Source: Lysobacterales bacterium
GTDB taxonomy: Bacteria; Pseudomonadota; Gammaproteobacteria; Xanthomonadales; Xanthomonadaceae
Assembly (NCBI GenBank): GCA_020442465.1
Contig: JAGRJY010000054.1
Coordinates: 1 to 46,298 of the forward strand
Length of the DNA stretch: 46,298 nucleotides
Reading direction: 5' to 3'
Part shown: in pieces, positions 1-8,249 of the stretch
Numbering within the stretch: position 1 is the stretch's first letter
Layout of the letters: every line of letters starts with the position of its first letter
Notes under the pieces: model-generated
Told to the model about the DNA's origin: nothing
The model's input: only the letters and a program-made list of their open reading frames with translations
Database searches by the model: none
Program-made: the position numbers and the translations under genes

Positions 1-3000
1 AACTGGGCGTAGCCGCCGATCATGTCGGTCGGCTTCACGACCACACGGGTGACCGAGTTGTGGATGCCGCCGCGGGTACCGGAGATTTCCGAACCGGGCG
101 TGTTGATGATGCGTTCCTGGGCGTGGTACATCATCGCCATCCCGCTCATCACACGCTGGCTGACCACCGCCCGTGCGGCGATCGCGCCGTTGACGTTGAA
201 CAGCTCGATCCAGTCGTTGTCCTCGATGCCGGCCTCTTTCGCATCCGACTCGCTCAGCCAGACGATCGGCCCGCCGCGCGACAGCGTCTGCATCAGCAGG
301 TTGTCGCTGTAGGTGCTGTGGATGCCCCACTTCTGGTGCGGGGTGATCCAATTCAGCACGATCTCCTTGTTGCCGTTCGGTTTCTTGCCGAGGATCGGGT
401 GGATGGTCTTGGTGGTGACCGGCGGGCGATAGCCCATCAGTGCTTCACCGAAGGCGCGCATCCACTCGTGGTCCTGGTAGAACTGCTGGCGGCCGGTGAG
501 CGTGCGCCAGGGAATCAGCTCGTGCACGTTGGTGTAGCCGGCGTTGTAGCTGACGCGCTCATCCTCGAGGCCTGACCACACCGGCGAGGAGATGATCTTG
601 CGCGGCTGCGCCTGCACATCGCGGAAGCGGATCGCTTCGTGCTCCTTGCCCTCGGCGAGATGGGTGTGGCTGCGGCCGGTGAACTTGCCGAGTGCGTCCC
701 AGGCCTTCACCGCGACATGGCCGTTGGTTTCCGGCGCGAGATGCAGGATCACCTCGGCCGCGTCGATCGCGGTCTCGATTCTCGGTCGGCCCTGACTGAC
801 GCCGGGCTCGCTGACCCGATGGTTGAGATCGGCGAGGAAGTCGACCTCGTCCTGGGTGTTCCAGACCAGGCCCTTGCCCCAGTTGCCAAGCTTGTCGAGC
901 AGGGGGCCGAGCGAGGTGAACTTCTTGAACAGGTTCGGATAGTCGCGCTCGACCACCACCATCGTCGGCATGGTCTTGCCGGGAACAGCCTCGCATTCGC
1001 CGCGCTTCCAGTCGGTGACCGCGAACGGCATCGCCAGCTCGTTGGGCGTGTCGTGCAGCGTTGGCACCAGCACCAGGTCCTTCTCCACCTCGAGCACGCC
1101 GGGTGCCACCTCGCTGACCGTCTTCGCGATGCCCTTGAAGATGTCCCAGTCGCTACGCGCTTCCCAGGCCGGGTCCACCGCCTTCGACAGCGGGTGGATG
1201 AAGGGATGCATGTCGGACGTGTTGAGGTCGTTCTTCTCGTACCAGGTCGCGGTCGGCAGCACGATGTCGGAATACAGCGCCGTGGTGCACATGCGGAAGT
1301 CGAGCGTGACGAGCAGATCGAGCTTGCCCTCGGGTGCCGGGTCGCGCCACTTCACCTCATGCGGCTTGGCCTGGCCGCGCTCGCCCAGATCCTTGCCCTG
1401 CAGACCGTTCCGGGTGCCGAGCAGATGCTTGAGCATGTACTCGTGGCCCTTGCCTGAGCTGCCGAGCAGGTTGCTGCGCCAGATGAACAGGTTGCGCGGG
1501 AAGTTCTCCGGCGCATCGGGGTCGGCGAACGCGAAGTCGAGCGAGCCGTTCTTGAACTTCTCGACCGCGAACGGGATCGGCTCCTTGCCAGCGGCCGCGG
1601 CCTCGCGGGTGAAGGCGAACGGATTCATGTTCAGCTGCGGCGCCGAGGGAAGCCAGCCCATGCGTACCGCTCGCAGGTTGAAGTCGACGAGCGAGCCCTG
1701 GAACTTCTCCTTGTCGGCCAGCGGCGAGAGGATTTCGTCGACGCCGAGCTTCTCGTAGCGCCACTGGCAGGAGTTGAAGTACCAGAAGCTGGTGCCGTTC
1801 ATGTGCCGCGGCGGGCGGCTCCAGTCGAGGCCGAAGGCGAGCGGCAGCCAGCCCGACTGCGGACGCAGTTTTTCCTGGCCGACGTAGTGCGCCCAGCCGC
1901 CCCCGGTCTGTCCCACGCAGCCACACATCACCAGCAGGTTGATCAACCCGCGGTAGTTCATGTCGTTGTGGTACCAGTGGTTCATCGCCGCGCCGACGAT
2001 GATCATCGAGCGGCCGCGGGTCTTGTGCGCGGTGCGGGCGAACTCGCGACCGATACGGATGATCTCGGCGCGCGGCACACCGGTGATCTGCTCGGCCCAG
2101 GCCGGGGTGCCCGGCACATTCTCGTCGTAGCTCTTGGCGACGAAACCGCCGCCGAAGCCACGGTCGAGACCGTACTGTGCGAGAGTCAAATCGTAAACCG
2201 TGGCGACGAAGGCCTCGCTGCCGTCGCTGAGGGTCACCTTGCGCGCCGGCACGCTCTTCTGCAGCACGTCCTGCTGCTTGTTGGCCGTCCACTTCTCGTG
2301 CTCGATGCCGCCGAAGTAGGGCATCGACACCATCACGACCTCGTCGTGCTGGTCGGCAAGACTCAGACGCAACCGCGTCTCGCGACCCTGGCTGTCCTTC
2401 TCCTCGATGTTCCACTTGCCCTGCTCGCCCCAGCGGAAACCGACCGAGCCGTTCGGCACGGTGAGCTGGCCGCCATGCTCATCGAAAGCCAGGGTCTTCC
2501 ATTCGGGGTTGTTGGTCTCACCCAGGCCACCGAGATCGCTGGCGCGGAGAAAACGTCCGCTCTCGAAGCTGCCGTCGCCGCGCTTGTCGAGCCGCACCAG
2601 CAGCGGCATGTCGCTGTACTGGCGCACGTAGTCGAGGAAGTAGTCGGACGGGTTGTCGAGATGGAACTCGCGCAGGGCGACATGGCCGAAGGCCATCGCC
2701 AGCGCGGCGTCGGTGCCCTGCTTGGGATGCAGCCAGGAATCACAGAGTTTCGCCACCTCGGAGTAGTCCGGAGTGATCGCCACGGTCTTGGTGCCGTTGT
2801 ACTTCGCCTCGGTGAAGAAGTGGGCATCGGGCGTGCGTGTCTGCGGCACGTTCGAACCCCAGGCGATGATGTAGCGGCTGTTGTACCAGTCGGCCGACTC
2901 GGGCACGTCGGTCTGCTCGCCCCAGACCTGCGGGCTTGCAGGCGGCAGGTCGCAGTACCAGTCATAGAAGCTGAGGCAGGCGCCGCCGAACAGCGAGAGA

Positions 3001-3614
3001 TAGCGTGCGCCGGCGGCGTAGCTGACCATCGACATCGCAGGAATCGGCGAGAAGCCGATCACCCGGTCAGGGCCGAACTTCTTCGCGGTGTAGAGGTTCG
3101 CGGCGGCGATCATCTCGTTCGCCTCGTCCCAGCGCACGCGCACGAAGCCACCCATGCCGCGCTTGCTCTTGTAGGACCTGGCCTTGTTGGCGTCTTCGAC
3201 GATGCTCGCCCAGGCGTCGACCGGCGGCTGGTTCTTGCGCGCTTCGCGCCACAGCTTCAGCAGCGCGCCGCGGACCATCGGGTGCTTGAGCCGGTTCGCC
3301 GAGTACAGGTACCAGCTGTAGCTGGCGCCGCGCGGGCAGCCGCGCGGCTCGTGATTCGGCAGGTCGGGCCGGGTGCGCGGGTAGTCGGTCTGCTGGGTCT
3401 CCCAGGTCACCAGCCCGTTCTTCACGTAGATCTTCCAGCTACACGAACCCGTGCAGTTCACCCCGTGCGTGGAGCGTACGATCTTGTCGTGCTGCCAGCG
3501 TGCGCGGTAGCCGTTCTCCCAGGAGCGGTCCTGCTGCTGGGTCACGCCGTGGCTGTTCGAAAACGTCTCGTCAGCAGGCTTGAGGAAGTTGAGGCGGTCG
3601 AGGAAGTAGCTCAT
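1..3614 (-). CDS. narG: Respiratory nitrate reductase alpha subunit NarG (3' end cut by window edge)
   Basis: Catalytic subunit of the membrane-bound quinol:nitrate reductase; it reduces nitrate to nitrite at a Mo-bisMGD site on the cytoplasmic face. About 1204 codons are present and the family is roughly 1240 residues, so only the last 40 or so are missing. The FS0 iron-sulfur ligands occupy the same positions as in E. coli NarG: His50, Cys54 and Cys58 (HGVNCTGSC) and Cys93 (EPRGC). The Mo-site segment is also near-identical to the E. coli protein (YDWYCDLPPASPQ, GEQTDVPESADWYNS). Start ATG at 3614. narK lies 67 nt upstream on the same strand, giving the common narK-narG order; narHJI should follow beyond the left edge. 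The long plus-strand reading frames across this gene are antisense shadows. Confidence 0.98.
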   Translation of the reverse strand, partial: MSYFLDRLNFLKPADETFSNSHGVTQQQDRSWENGYRARWQHDKIVRSTHGVNCTGSCSWKIYVKNGLVTWETQQTDYPRTRPDLPNHEPRGCPRGASYSWYLYSANRLKHPMVRGALLKLWREARKNQPPVDAWASIVEDANKARSYKSKRGMGGFVRVRWDEANEMIAAANLYTAKKFGPDRVIGFSPIPAMSMVSYAAGARYLSLFGGACLSFYDWYCDLPPASPQVWGEQTDVPESADWYNSRYIIAWGSNVPQTRTPDAHFFTEAKYNGTKTVAITPDYSEVAKLCDSWLHPKQGTDAALAMAFGHVALREFHLDNPSDYFLDYVRQYSDMPLLVRLDKRGDGSFESGRFLRASDLGGLGETNNPEWKTLAFDEHGGQLTVPNGSVGFRWGEQGKWNIEEKDSQGRETRLRLSLADQHDEVVMVSMPYFGGIEHEKWTANKQQDVLQKSVPARKVTLSDGSEAFVATVYDLTLAQYGLDRGFGGGFVAKSYDENVPGTPAWAEQITGVPRAEIIRIGREFARTAHKTRGRSMIIVGAAMNHWYHNDMNYRGLINLLVMCGCVGQTGGGWAHYVGQEKLRPQSGWLPLAFGLDWSRPPRHMNGTSFWYFNSCQWRYEKLGVDEILSPLADKEKFQGSLVDFNLRAVRMGWLPSAPQLNMNPFAFTREAAAAGKEPIPFAVEKFKNGSLDFAFADPDAPENFPRNLFIWRSNLLGSSGKGHEYMLKHLLGTRNGLQGKDLGERGQAKPHEVKWRDPAPEGKLDLLVTLDFRMCTTALYSDIVLPTATWYEKNDLNTSDMHPFIHPLSKAVDPAWEARSDWDIFKGIAKTVSEVAPGVLEVEKDLVLVPTLHDTPNELAMPFAVTDWKRGECEAVPGKTMPTMVVVERDYPNLFKKFTSLGPLLDKLGNWGKGLVWNTQDEVDFLADLNHRVSEPGVSQGRPRIETAIDAAEVILHLAPETNGHVAVKAWDALGKFTGRSHTHLAEGKEHEAIRFRDVQAQPRKIISSPVWSGLEDERVSYNAGYTNVHELIPWRTLTGRQQFYQDHEWMRAFGEALMGYRPPVTTKTIHPILGKKPNGNKEIVLNWITPHQKWGIHSTYSDNLLMQTLSRGGPIVWLSESDAKEAGIEDNDWIELFNVNGAIAARAVVSQRVMSGMAMMYHAQERIINTPGSEISGTRGGIHNSVTRVVVKPTDMIGGYAQ

Positions 3615-3681
3615 GGCTGGATTCCGGAGGCTGTGAGTCGGACGCGGTGCGTGGCCCGCGCGCGAAAGTCAATCGCAGTGT

Positions 3682-5097
3682 TCAGCAGGGCACTTCGGCG
3701 TTCTTGCGCGCATACCACCACCAAGTCACGAAGATGCAGGTGACGTAGTAGGCGACGAAGACATAGAGCGCGCCTTCCGGACCGCCGGTCATCGCGATCG
3801 ACGTGCCGTAGGCCTTGGGAATGAAGAACGCGCCGTAGGCGGCCAGCGCCGAAGAGAAGCCCAGCACCGCGGCCGATTCCTTGCCCGCATCCTTGATCGC
3901 CTGCGCCATCGCGGCCTCACCCTTGCCCGCCGCCTCGCGCTCGCGCTCGGTGCGGAAGATGATCGGAATCATCCGGAAGGTGGAGCCGTTGCCGATGCCG
4001 GTGGTGACGAACAGCAGCATGAACATGGCGAGGAAGCCGTAGAAGTTGCCGCCACTGGCGCCGCTGGGCAGGAAGTAGAGCACCCCGAACACCGCAGCGA
4101 TCATCACGATGAAGTTCCAGAACGTGACGCGTGCGCCGCCGAGCTTGTCGGACAGCCAGCCGCCGACCGGTCGGATCAGCGCACCCACGAATGGTCCGAG
4201 GAAGGCGTACTTCAGCGCTTCGACCGCCGGGAACTGGGTCTTGATCAGCATCGGGAAGCCGGCCGCGTAGCCGATGAAGCTGCCGAAGGTGGCGATGTAC
4301 AGCCAGCACATCAGCCAGTTGTGCTTGCGCTTGAAGATGATGCTTTGCTCGGCGAACGACGCCCGGGCGCTGGCGATGTCGTTCATCAAGAACCAGGCCA
4401 GCACGGTGAACAGGGCGATGAAGGGCACCCAGATGAAGCCGGCGTTCTGCAGCCAGATCGGCGTCGTCGCCTCGCCCTGCACGAAGTTCTGCGGCGCGCC
4501 GCCCAGCGCGCCGAACACGCCGGCGGTGATCACCAGCGGCACCACGAACTGCATCACCGAAACGCCGAGATTGCCGAGGCCGGCATTCATGCCCAGCGCC
4601 GAGCCCTGCTGCTTCTTCGGATAGAAGAAGCTGATGTTCGCCATCGACGAGGCGAAGTTGCCGCCGCCGAAGCCGCAGAGCAGGGCGATCAGCACGAACT
4701 GCCAGTACGGCGTGGTCGGATCCTGCACGGCGAAGCCCATCCACAGCGCGGGAATCGCCAGCGAGGCGGTGCTGATTGCGGTCCAGCGCCGTCCGCCGAA
4801 GATCGGCACGACGAAGGAGTAGAAGATGCGCAGGGTGGCACCGAACAGACCGGGCAGGGCGGCGAGCCAGAACAGCTGGTCGGTCGTGAAGCTGAAACCG
4901 ATGCCATTGAGCTTGACCGTCACCGCGCTCCACACCATCCACACGGAGAATGCGAGCAGCAGGGACGGAATCGAGATCCAGAGGTTGCGGCTGGCGATGC
5001 GCTTGCCGGTGCTTTCCCAGAATTGCGGGTCTTCGGGACGCCAGTCATGGAGGACCGGACCTGACGTGGATGAGGACGAAACAGCCGTGGCGGACAT
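3682..5097 (-). CDS. narK: Nitrate/nitrite transporter, NarK-type MFS
   Basis: Inner-membrane major-facilitator protein of 471 residues with about 12 hydrophobic segments; it imports nitrate and/or exports nitrite for the neighbouring NarG enzyme. Both family nitrate-signature regions are visible: GGNFASSMANISFFYPKKQQ followed by GSALGMNAGLGNLGVSVMQF, and later TTGIGNGSTFRMIPIIF. The frame is open further upstream to 5205, but I chose the ATG at 5097 because AAGGA lies about 9 nt before it and the encoded N-terminus then matches the family (short polar tail, then the first helix). A Fnr/Anr-like box lies 116-129 nt upstream. NarK1-type symport cannot be told from NarK2-type antiport by eye. 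Confidence 0.95.
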   Translation of the reverse strand: MSATAVSSSSTSGPVLHDWRPEDPQFWESTGKRIASRNLWISIPSLLLAFSVWMVWSAVTVKLNGIGFSFTTDQLFWLAALPGLFGATLRIFYSFVVPIFGGRRWTAISTASLAIPALWMGFAVQDPTTPYWQFVLIALLCGFGGGNFASSMANISFFYPKKQQGSALGMNAGLGNLGVSVMQFVVPLVITAGVFGALGGAPQNFVQGEATTPIWLQNAGFIWVPFIALFTVLAWFLMNDIASARASFAEQSIIFKRKHNWLMCWLYIATFGSFIGYAAGFPMLIKTQFPAVEALKYAFLGPFVGALIRPVGGWLSDKLGGARVTFWNFIVMIAAVFGVLYFLPSGASGGNFYGFLAMFMLLFVTTGIGNGSTFRMIPIIFRTEREREAAGKGEAAMAQAIKDAGKESAAVLGFSSALAAYGAFFIPKAYGTSIAMTGGPEGALYVFVAYYVTCIFVTWWWYARKNAEVPC

Positions 5098-5184
5098 GAC
5101 GAATCCTTCGAAGCTGGAAGGGATCGCCGGTGGGCCGCAGGATTGGGGAGTCAGCGCAACGCGCGGCACACCGGCATTGCGGTG

Positions 5185-5226
5185 ATGCTGCGCGTCGGGG
5201 GACATGGCCGCCCTGACTTAAGTCAA
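5185..5226 (-). promoter_or_regulatory. Candidate Fnr/Anr-type activator site and promoter of narK
   Basis: On the minus strand TTGAC-TTAA-GTCAG (5226-5213) matches the Fnr/Anr/Dnr pattern TTGAT-N4-ATCAA closely. Thirty-two bases downstream of its centre lies CAGCAT (5190-5185), a weak -10 with the key second A and last T. That spacing is the geometry of a class II Fnr promoter (site at -41.5). A start near 5178 would leave a leader of about 80 nt before narK. The regulator itself is not in the window. Confidence 0.6.
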
Positions 5227-5275
5227 TCAGGCCACGGTCAGCCTCAAATCGGTTGCCGCCTGGGAGTGCGCGGAC

Positions 5276-5599
5276 TCAGTCGCGGCGGGGGCGCTGTTTG
5301 CGGCTGTCGCGCACGTCGACTTCGATCGACACCCGGATGCCGGCGAGCGCGTAGTCGAGGCCGTCGCGGCAGGGCAGGCGTTGCTCGAGCGCGCGGGCGT
5401 CTGCCTGCGGAATCGCCAGCTCGATGGCAGGAGCGTGCACCGCGAGGTCGGCATTCGACCCGTGCAGCCGCAGGACCACCCGCCAGGCAGCTGCCGGGCC
5501 CGGGCCGCACAGGCTCAGCTGGCCCTGCTGGAGCAGTTCGGCCCAGTCCGACTCGTCGAGCCGGATGCGCAAACTGGTCTGGTCGAACTGAATTTTCAT
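5276..5599 (-). CDS. Small DUF7009-like protein at the end of the Moco operon
   Basis: A 107-residue soluble protein beginning MKIQFDQTSLRIRLDESDWA. The N-terminal pattern (MKI, then alternating LRIRL, then an acidic helix) resembles the uncharacterised DUF7009 family; I assign it from memory of that pattern and not from a search. No signal peptide, membrane helix or cysteine-rich motif except one Cys in LCGPGP and one in LPCRDG. The start ATG (5599-5597) overlaps the mobA stop in an ATGA, so it is very probably translated together with MobA and belongs to the molybdenum cofactor operon. The C-terminus is basic (DSRKQRPRRD). Function unknown; a role in molybdoenzyme maturation is inference from position. 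Confidence 0.8.
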   Translation of the reverse strand: MKIQFDQTSLRIRLDESDWAELLQQGQLSLCGPGPAAAWRVVLRLHGSNADLAVHAPAIELAIPQADARALEQRLPCRDGLDYALAGIRVSIEVDVRDSRKQRPRRD

Positions 5600-6153
5600 G
5601 CGCGCAGGGCTGCCCATTCCCCGGGCGTGTTCGCACCGCGCAGGCGCGCTGCGCGCGCTTCGGTGCACGGCAGACGAAGCGTGCCGATTTCGGTTTGCCA
5701 GGCGCGCAGCGAACGGCGCGCTGCTTCCGGGTGCCGGCTCGCAGCGGCGAGCGTCGCGCGCGCATGGGCGTCGAGGCGCAGCCACATCGGCATCGGAAAG
5801 CCCTCGAAGCAGCAGGCCTGCTGTGTGCCATCCGCGGCGAGGGCGTGCAGGTCCGCTGGCGATACCTGCGGCGCGTCGACAGCGATGATCCACGCCGCAC
5901 CATCCGGGCAGTGTCGCGCCAGGGTCACCAGCCCGCCCAAGGGGCCGAGGTTCGGCTCGTCGTCGGGAATCGCGTCGGAATGTCCGGGGCGACCGCTGAC
6001 CAGCACCCGCCCGACGCCAGACCGACTGAGCACCGCAACGGCATGTCCAAGAACATCGGTGTCGCCCCAGGGCAGCTTCGCCTTGTCCGTGCCCATGCGA
6101 CTCGAAGCGCCACCCGCCAGCACCCAGCCGAATCGGGCAGGTGCGGTAGCCAT
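5596..6153 (-). CDS. mobA: Molybdenum cofactor guanylyltransferase MobA
   Basis: Transfers GMP from GTP to Mo-molybdopterin, making the MGD form needed by NarG. The 185-residue product starts MATAPARFGWVLAGGASSRM: the LAGG-x-SSRMG nucleotide loop is followed by DKAKLPW, and further on by EPNLGPLGGL and AVDAPQ, the metal-binding region. The frame is open upstream to 6267, but the ATG at 6153 forms an ATGA overlap with the moaE stop and the glycine-rich loop then sits at the usual distance from the N-terminus. The stop overlaps the DUF7009 start in the same way. Slightly short for MobA (usually 190-200 residues). Confidence 0.93.
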   Translation of the reverse strand: MATAPARFGWVLAGGASSRMGTDKAKLPWGDTDVLGHAVAVLSRSGVGRVLVSGRPGHSDAIPDDEPNLGPLGGLVTLARHCPDGAAWIIAVDAPQVSPADLHALAADGTQQACCFEGFPMPMWLRLDAHARATLAAASRHPEAARRSLRAWQTEIGTLRLPCTEARAARLRGANTPGEWAALRA

Positions 6154-6719
6154 CAGACGTGTCGGTGTCCCGGCTCGTGCGCGTGGTCGTGCGCGTGATC
6201 GTGCGCATGGGCCTCTGCTGCCTCGGCCGCCCGGGAGGTATCGCACAGCGAGCAGCCCTCGCTCCATTCGCTGCTTCCATCTACGTAATGTTCCTGCTTC
6301 CAGATCGGTGCGCGATGCTTGACCGCCTCGATCAGGGCGCGGCAGGCGCGAAACGCCTCGTCGCGATGCGGCGTGCCGGCGGCCACGACGACAGCGATGT
6401 CGCCGATTCCGAGCTGGCCCTTGGCGTGCTCGACGAAGAGCTTGACCCGGGGACCGAATTCGGCGGCGACTTCCTCGGCGAAGCCGCGGAACAGATTGCC
6501 CGCCAGCGGCGCGAACATGTCGTAGGCGATGCCGGTGACCTCGCGTCCGACATTCGCGTTGCGGATCTTGCCGACGAACACGGCGATGCCGCCGAAGCCC
6601 GGGTCGGAGACGAAGTCGAGCGCGCGCTCGACGCTGGGCAGGCTGGTCCCGGCGTCACACACGCCGACGCGAATGCCGGAGGGCGCCGTCTGTTCGCTCG
6701 GGGAAGCGTGATCGTTCAT
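6153..6719 (-). CDS. moaE: Molybdopterin synthase large subunit MoaE with histidine-rich tail
   Basis: Large subunit of molybdopterin synthase, which moves sulfur from MoaD thiocarboxylate onto precursor Z (cPMP). Core motifs are present: VGKIRNANVGREVTGIAYDM, GIGDIAVVVAAGTPHRDEAF, and the active-site lysine segment APIWKQEHY ending in SSEW. The protein is 188 residues against about 150 for E. coli MoaE. The extra length is a C-terminal tail with CSLC, an alanine-rich stretch, and then alternating His-Ala/Asp residues (AHAHDHAHDHAHEPGHRHV), which looks like a metal-binding tail. I chose ATG 6719 over the upstream ATG at 6746, because the latter would overlap moaD and has no family match. Confidence 0.93.
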   Translation of the reverse strand: MNDHASPSEQTAPSGIRVGVCDAGTSLPSVERALDFVSDPGFGGIAVFVGKIRNANVGREVTGIAYDMFAPLAGNLFRGFAEEVAAEFGPRVKLFVEHAKGQLGIGDIAVVVAAGTPHRDEAFRACRALIEAVKHRAPIWKQEHYVDGSSEWSEGCSLCDTSRAAEAAEAHAHDHAHDHAHEPGHRHV

Positions 6720-6735
6720 GGAATCTGTTTCTCTT

Positions 6736-6996
6736 TCAGCCGCCACTCACCGGCGGCAGGATGGCGACGCGGCCGTCGTCCGGCAGCGCTTCGCGCTCGC
6801 GAAGCACCATGCTTTCGGTCGCGAAGACCGACGCAGCCAGCAGGGTTGGGTTGAAGTTCGGCCAGGCCTTGGTCGCATGCACGGCCAGCGCTTCGCGCAG
6901 CGCTGCGACGTCGGCACCGTCTTTGACGTCCAGCTCGACCGCCGGTTTGGCCTGCATCGCGCGGAACGCACCGAACAGGGAAAGCTGCACCCTCAT
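6736..6996 (-). CDS. moaD: Molybdopterin synthase small subunit MoaD
   Basis: Ubiquitin-like sulfur carrier of 86 residues. It starts MRVQLSLFGAFRAMQAKP and ends in VAILPPVSGG; the terminal Gly-Gly is the site adenylated and thiocarboxylated before sulfur transfer to MoaE-bound cPMP. Its start codon overlaps the moeA stop (ATGA), and moaE follows 16 nt downstream, so the two subunits of molybdopterin synthase are made side by side. The frame is open a long way upstream, but that part overlaps moeA and has no family match. Confidence 0.93.
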   Translation of the reverse strand: MRVQLSLFGAFRAMQAKPAVELDVKDGADVAALREALAVHATKAWPNFNPTLLAASVFATESMVLREREALPDDGRVAILPPVSGG

Positions 6997-8249
6997 GGCA
7001 TGGCCTCCGATGCGTTGAAGGCGAACCCGCCGAGTGAGGAGAGGTGGCCTGGCGGATACACCGCCACCGTGTCGCCCGCGGCGTGTTCGGTCACTTCGGC
7101 CGCCAGCTGCACCCAGGCATTGCTGTGCAGCAACGGACGCAGCCGGAACGACTCCTGACCGCCCATCACCTCGGCGAAGGCGCGTCCGTCGCCACCGAGC
7201 CCCCAGCGACCCTTCAGGAACAGGGTCAGCCCGACCCTGTTGCCATGTGTGCGTAGCAGGGGTAGTCGGCGCGGCTGTTCGGCCGGCAGGCCGAGCATGC
7301 GGCGAATCGCCGGTTCGACGAAGAAGCGCAGGCCGACCGCGCTCGATGCTGGGTTGCCAGGCAGGCCGAAGAACAGCGCTCCGGCCGCGAGCCGACCGAA
7401 CAGGATGGGCTTGCCGGGCCGCATGCGCACTTTGTGGAACAGCGTGCGTGCACCGAGCGGGGTGAGCGTTTCGGGAATGAAATCGTACTTGCCCATCGAC
7501 ACCGCGCCGGTGGTGATCACGATGTCGGCCTGTGCTGTTTCGGCCCGGCGTATCGCGGCGATTAACGCGTCCGGCTCGTCGCCGGTGCTCGCCTGCAGCA
7601 CGCAATCGGCGCCGGCCTCGCGCAGTCGTTCGACCAGGTAGGTGCCGTTGCTGTTGCGGATTTGTCCGGGCTGGAGACGTTCGGTCGCCGGATCAAGCAC
7701 TTCGTTGCCGGTGTTGATCAGCGCGACGCGCGGACGGCGCGCAACGGGCAGGGAAACCAGGCCCAGCGCGGCGCACATGGCCAGCGCCGCGGCGTCGAGC
7801 ACATGGCCTGCCTCGAGCAGGGTCTCCCCCTCGGCGATGTCCTCACCGGCGCCGCGAATGTGCTTGCCGGGCGAAACGGCCTGTCGGGTGACCACGGTCT
7901 GGCCGTCGTCTTCCAGCACGATCTGCTCGACCGGGATCACCGCATTGAACCCTTCGGGAATCGGCGCGCCGGTCATGATTTCCAGTGCCCCCTCGGCGTG
8001 CCTGCCGGGCGCCTGTCCGGCAGCGAGTTCGCCAACCCGGGGCAATCGCGTGCCGGCGGGCAGCCCGGCGGGCGGCACCTTCAGCGCGTAGCCGTCCATG
8101 GCCGTGTTGTCGAACGGTGGCAGCGATTCCGGCGCGATCAGGGCCTGCGCGAGCACCCGGCCATGCGCCGATGCCAGACCTGCGAATTCGGACGCAAGCG
8201 CTGCGGCCTCTTGCCGCACCACAGCCAGGGCCTCGTCGTATCCGATCAC
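6993..8249 (-). CDS. moeA: Molybdopterin molybdenumtransferase MoeA
   Basis: Inserts molybdate into adenylylated molybdopterin. The 418-residue protein is of family length, with the MoeA N-terminal motif LPPFDNTAMDGYALKV, the GEDIAEGE loop of domain III, the NSNGTYL segment, the TTGAVSMGKYDF substrate loop, and the late LPGNPASSAVGLRFFV motif. The substrate loop has Lys where E. coli MoeA has Asp (VSVGDYD); I believe this variant occurs in other proteobacterial MoeA proteins, so I do not read it as loss of function. ATGA overlaps join it to the moaC-moaB fusion upstream and to moaD downstream. Confidence 0.95.
   Translation of the reverse strand: MIGYDEALAVVRQEAAALASEFAGLASAHGRVLAQALIAPESLPPFDNTAMDGYALKVPPAGLPAGTRLPRVGELAAGQAPGRHAEGALEIMTGAPIPEGFNAVIPVEQIVLEDDGQTVVTRQAVSPGKHIRGAGEDIAEGETLLEAGHVLDAAALAMCAALGLVSLPVARRPRVALINTGNEVLDPATERLQPGQIRNSNGTYLVERLREAGADCVLQASTGDEPDALIAAIRRAETAQADIVITTGAVSMGKYDFIPETLTPLGARTLFHKVRMRPGKPILFGRLAAGALFFGLPGNPASSAVGLRFFVEPAIRRMLGLPAEQPRRLPLLRTHGNRVGLTLFLKGRWGLGGDGRAFAEVMGGQESFRLRPLLHSNAWVQLAAEVTEHAAGDTVAVYPPGHLSSLGGFAFNASEAMP

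Noticed and set aside
3615..3681. Second Fnr-type site between narK and narG
   Set aside because: Only one TTGACT half-site is visible on the minus strand; the other half does not match.
1803..3743. 646-codon plus-strand frame opposite narG
   Set aside because: Mirror of the narG coding frame; low-complexity Arg/Val/His composition and no family match.
8170..8249. Separate later start for moeA
   Set aside because: ATG 8249 gives the normal MoeA N-terminus and the ATGA overlap, so no later start is needed.
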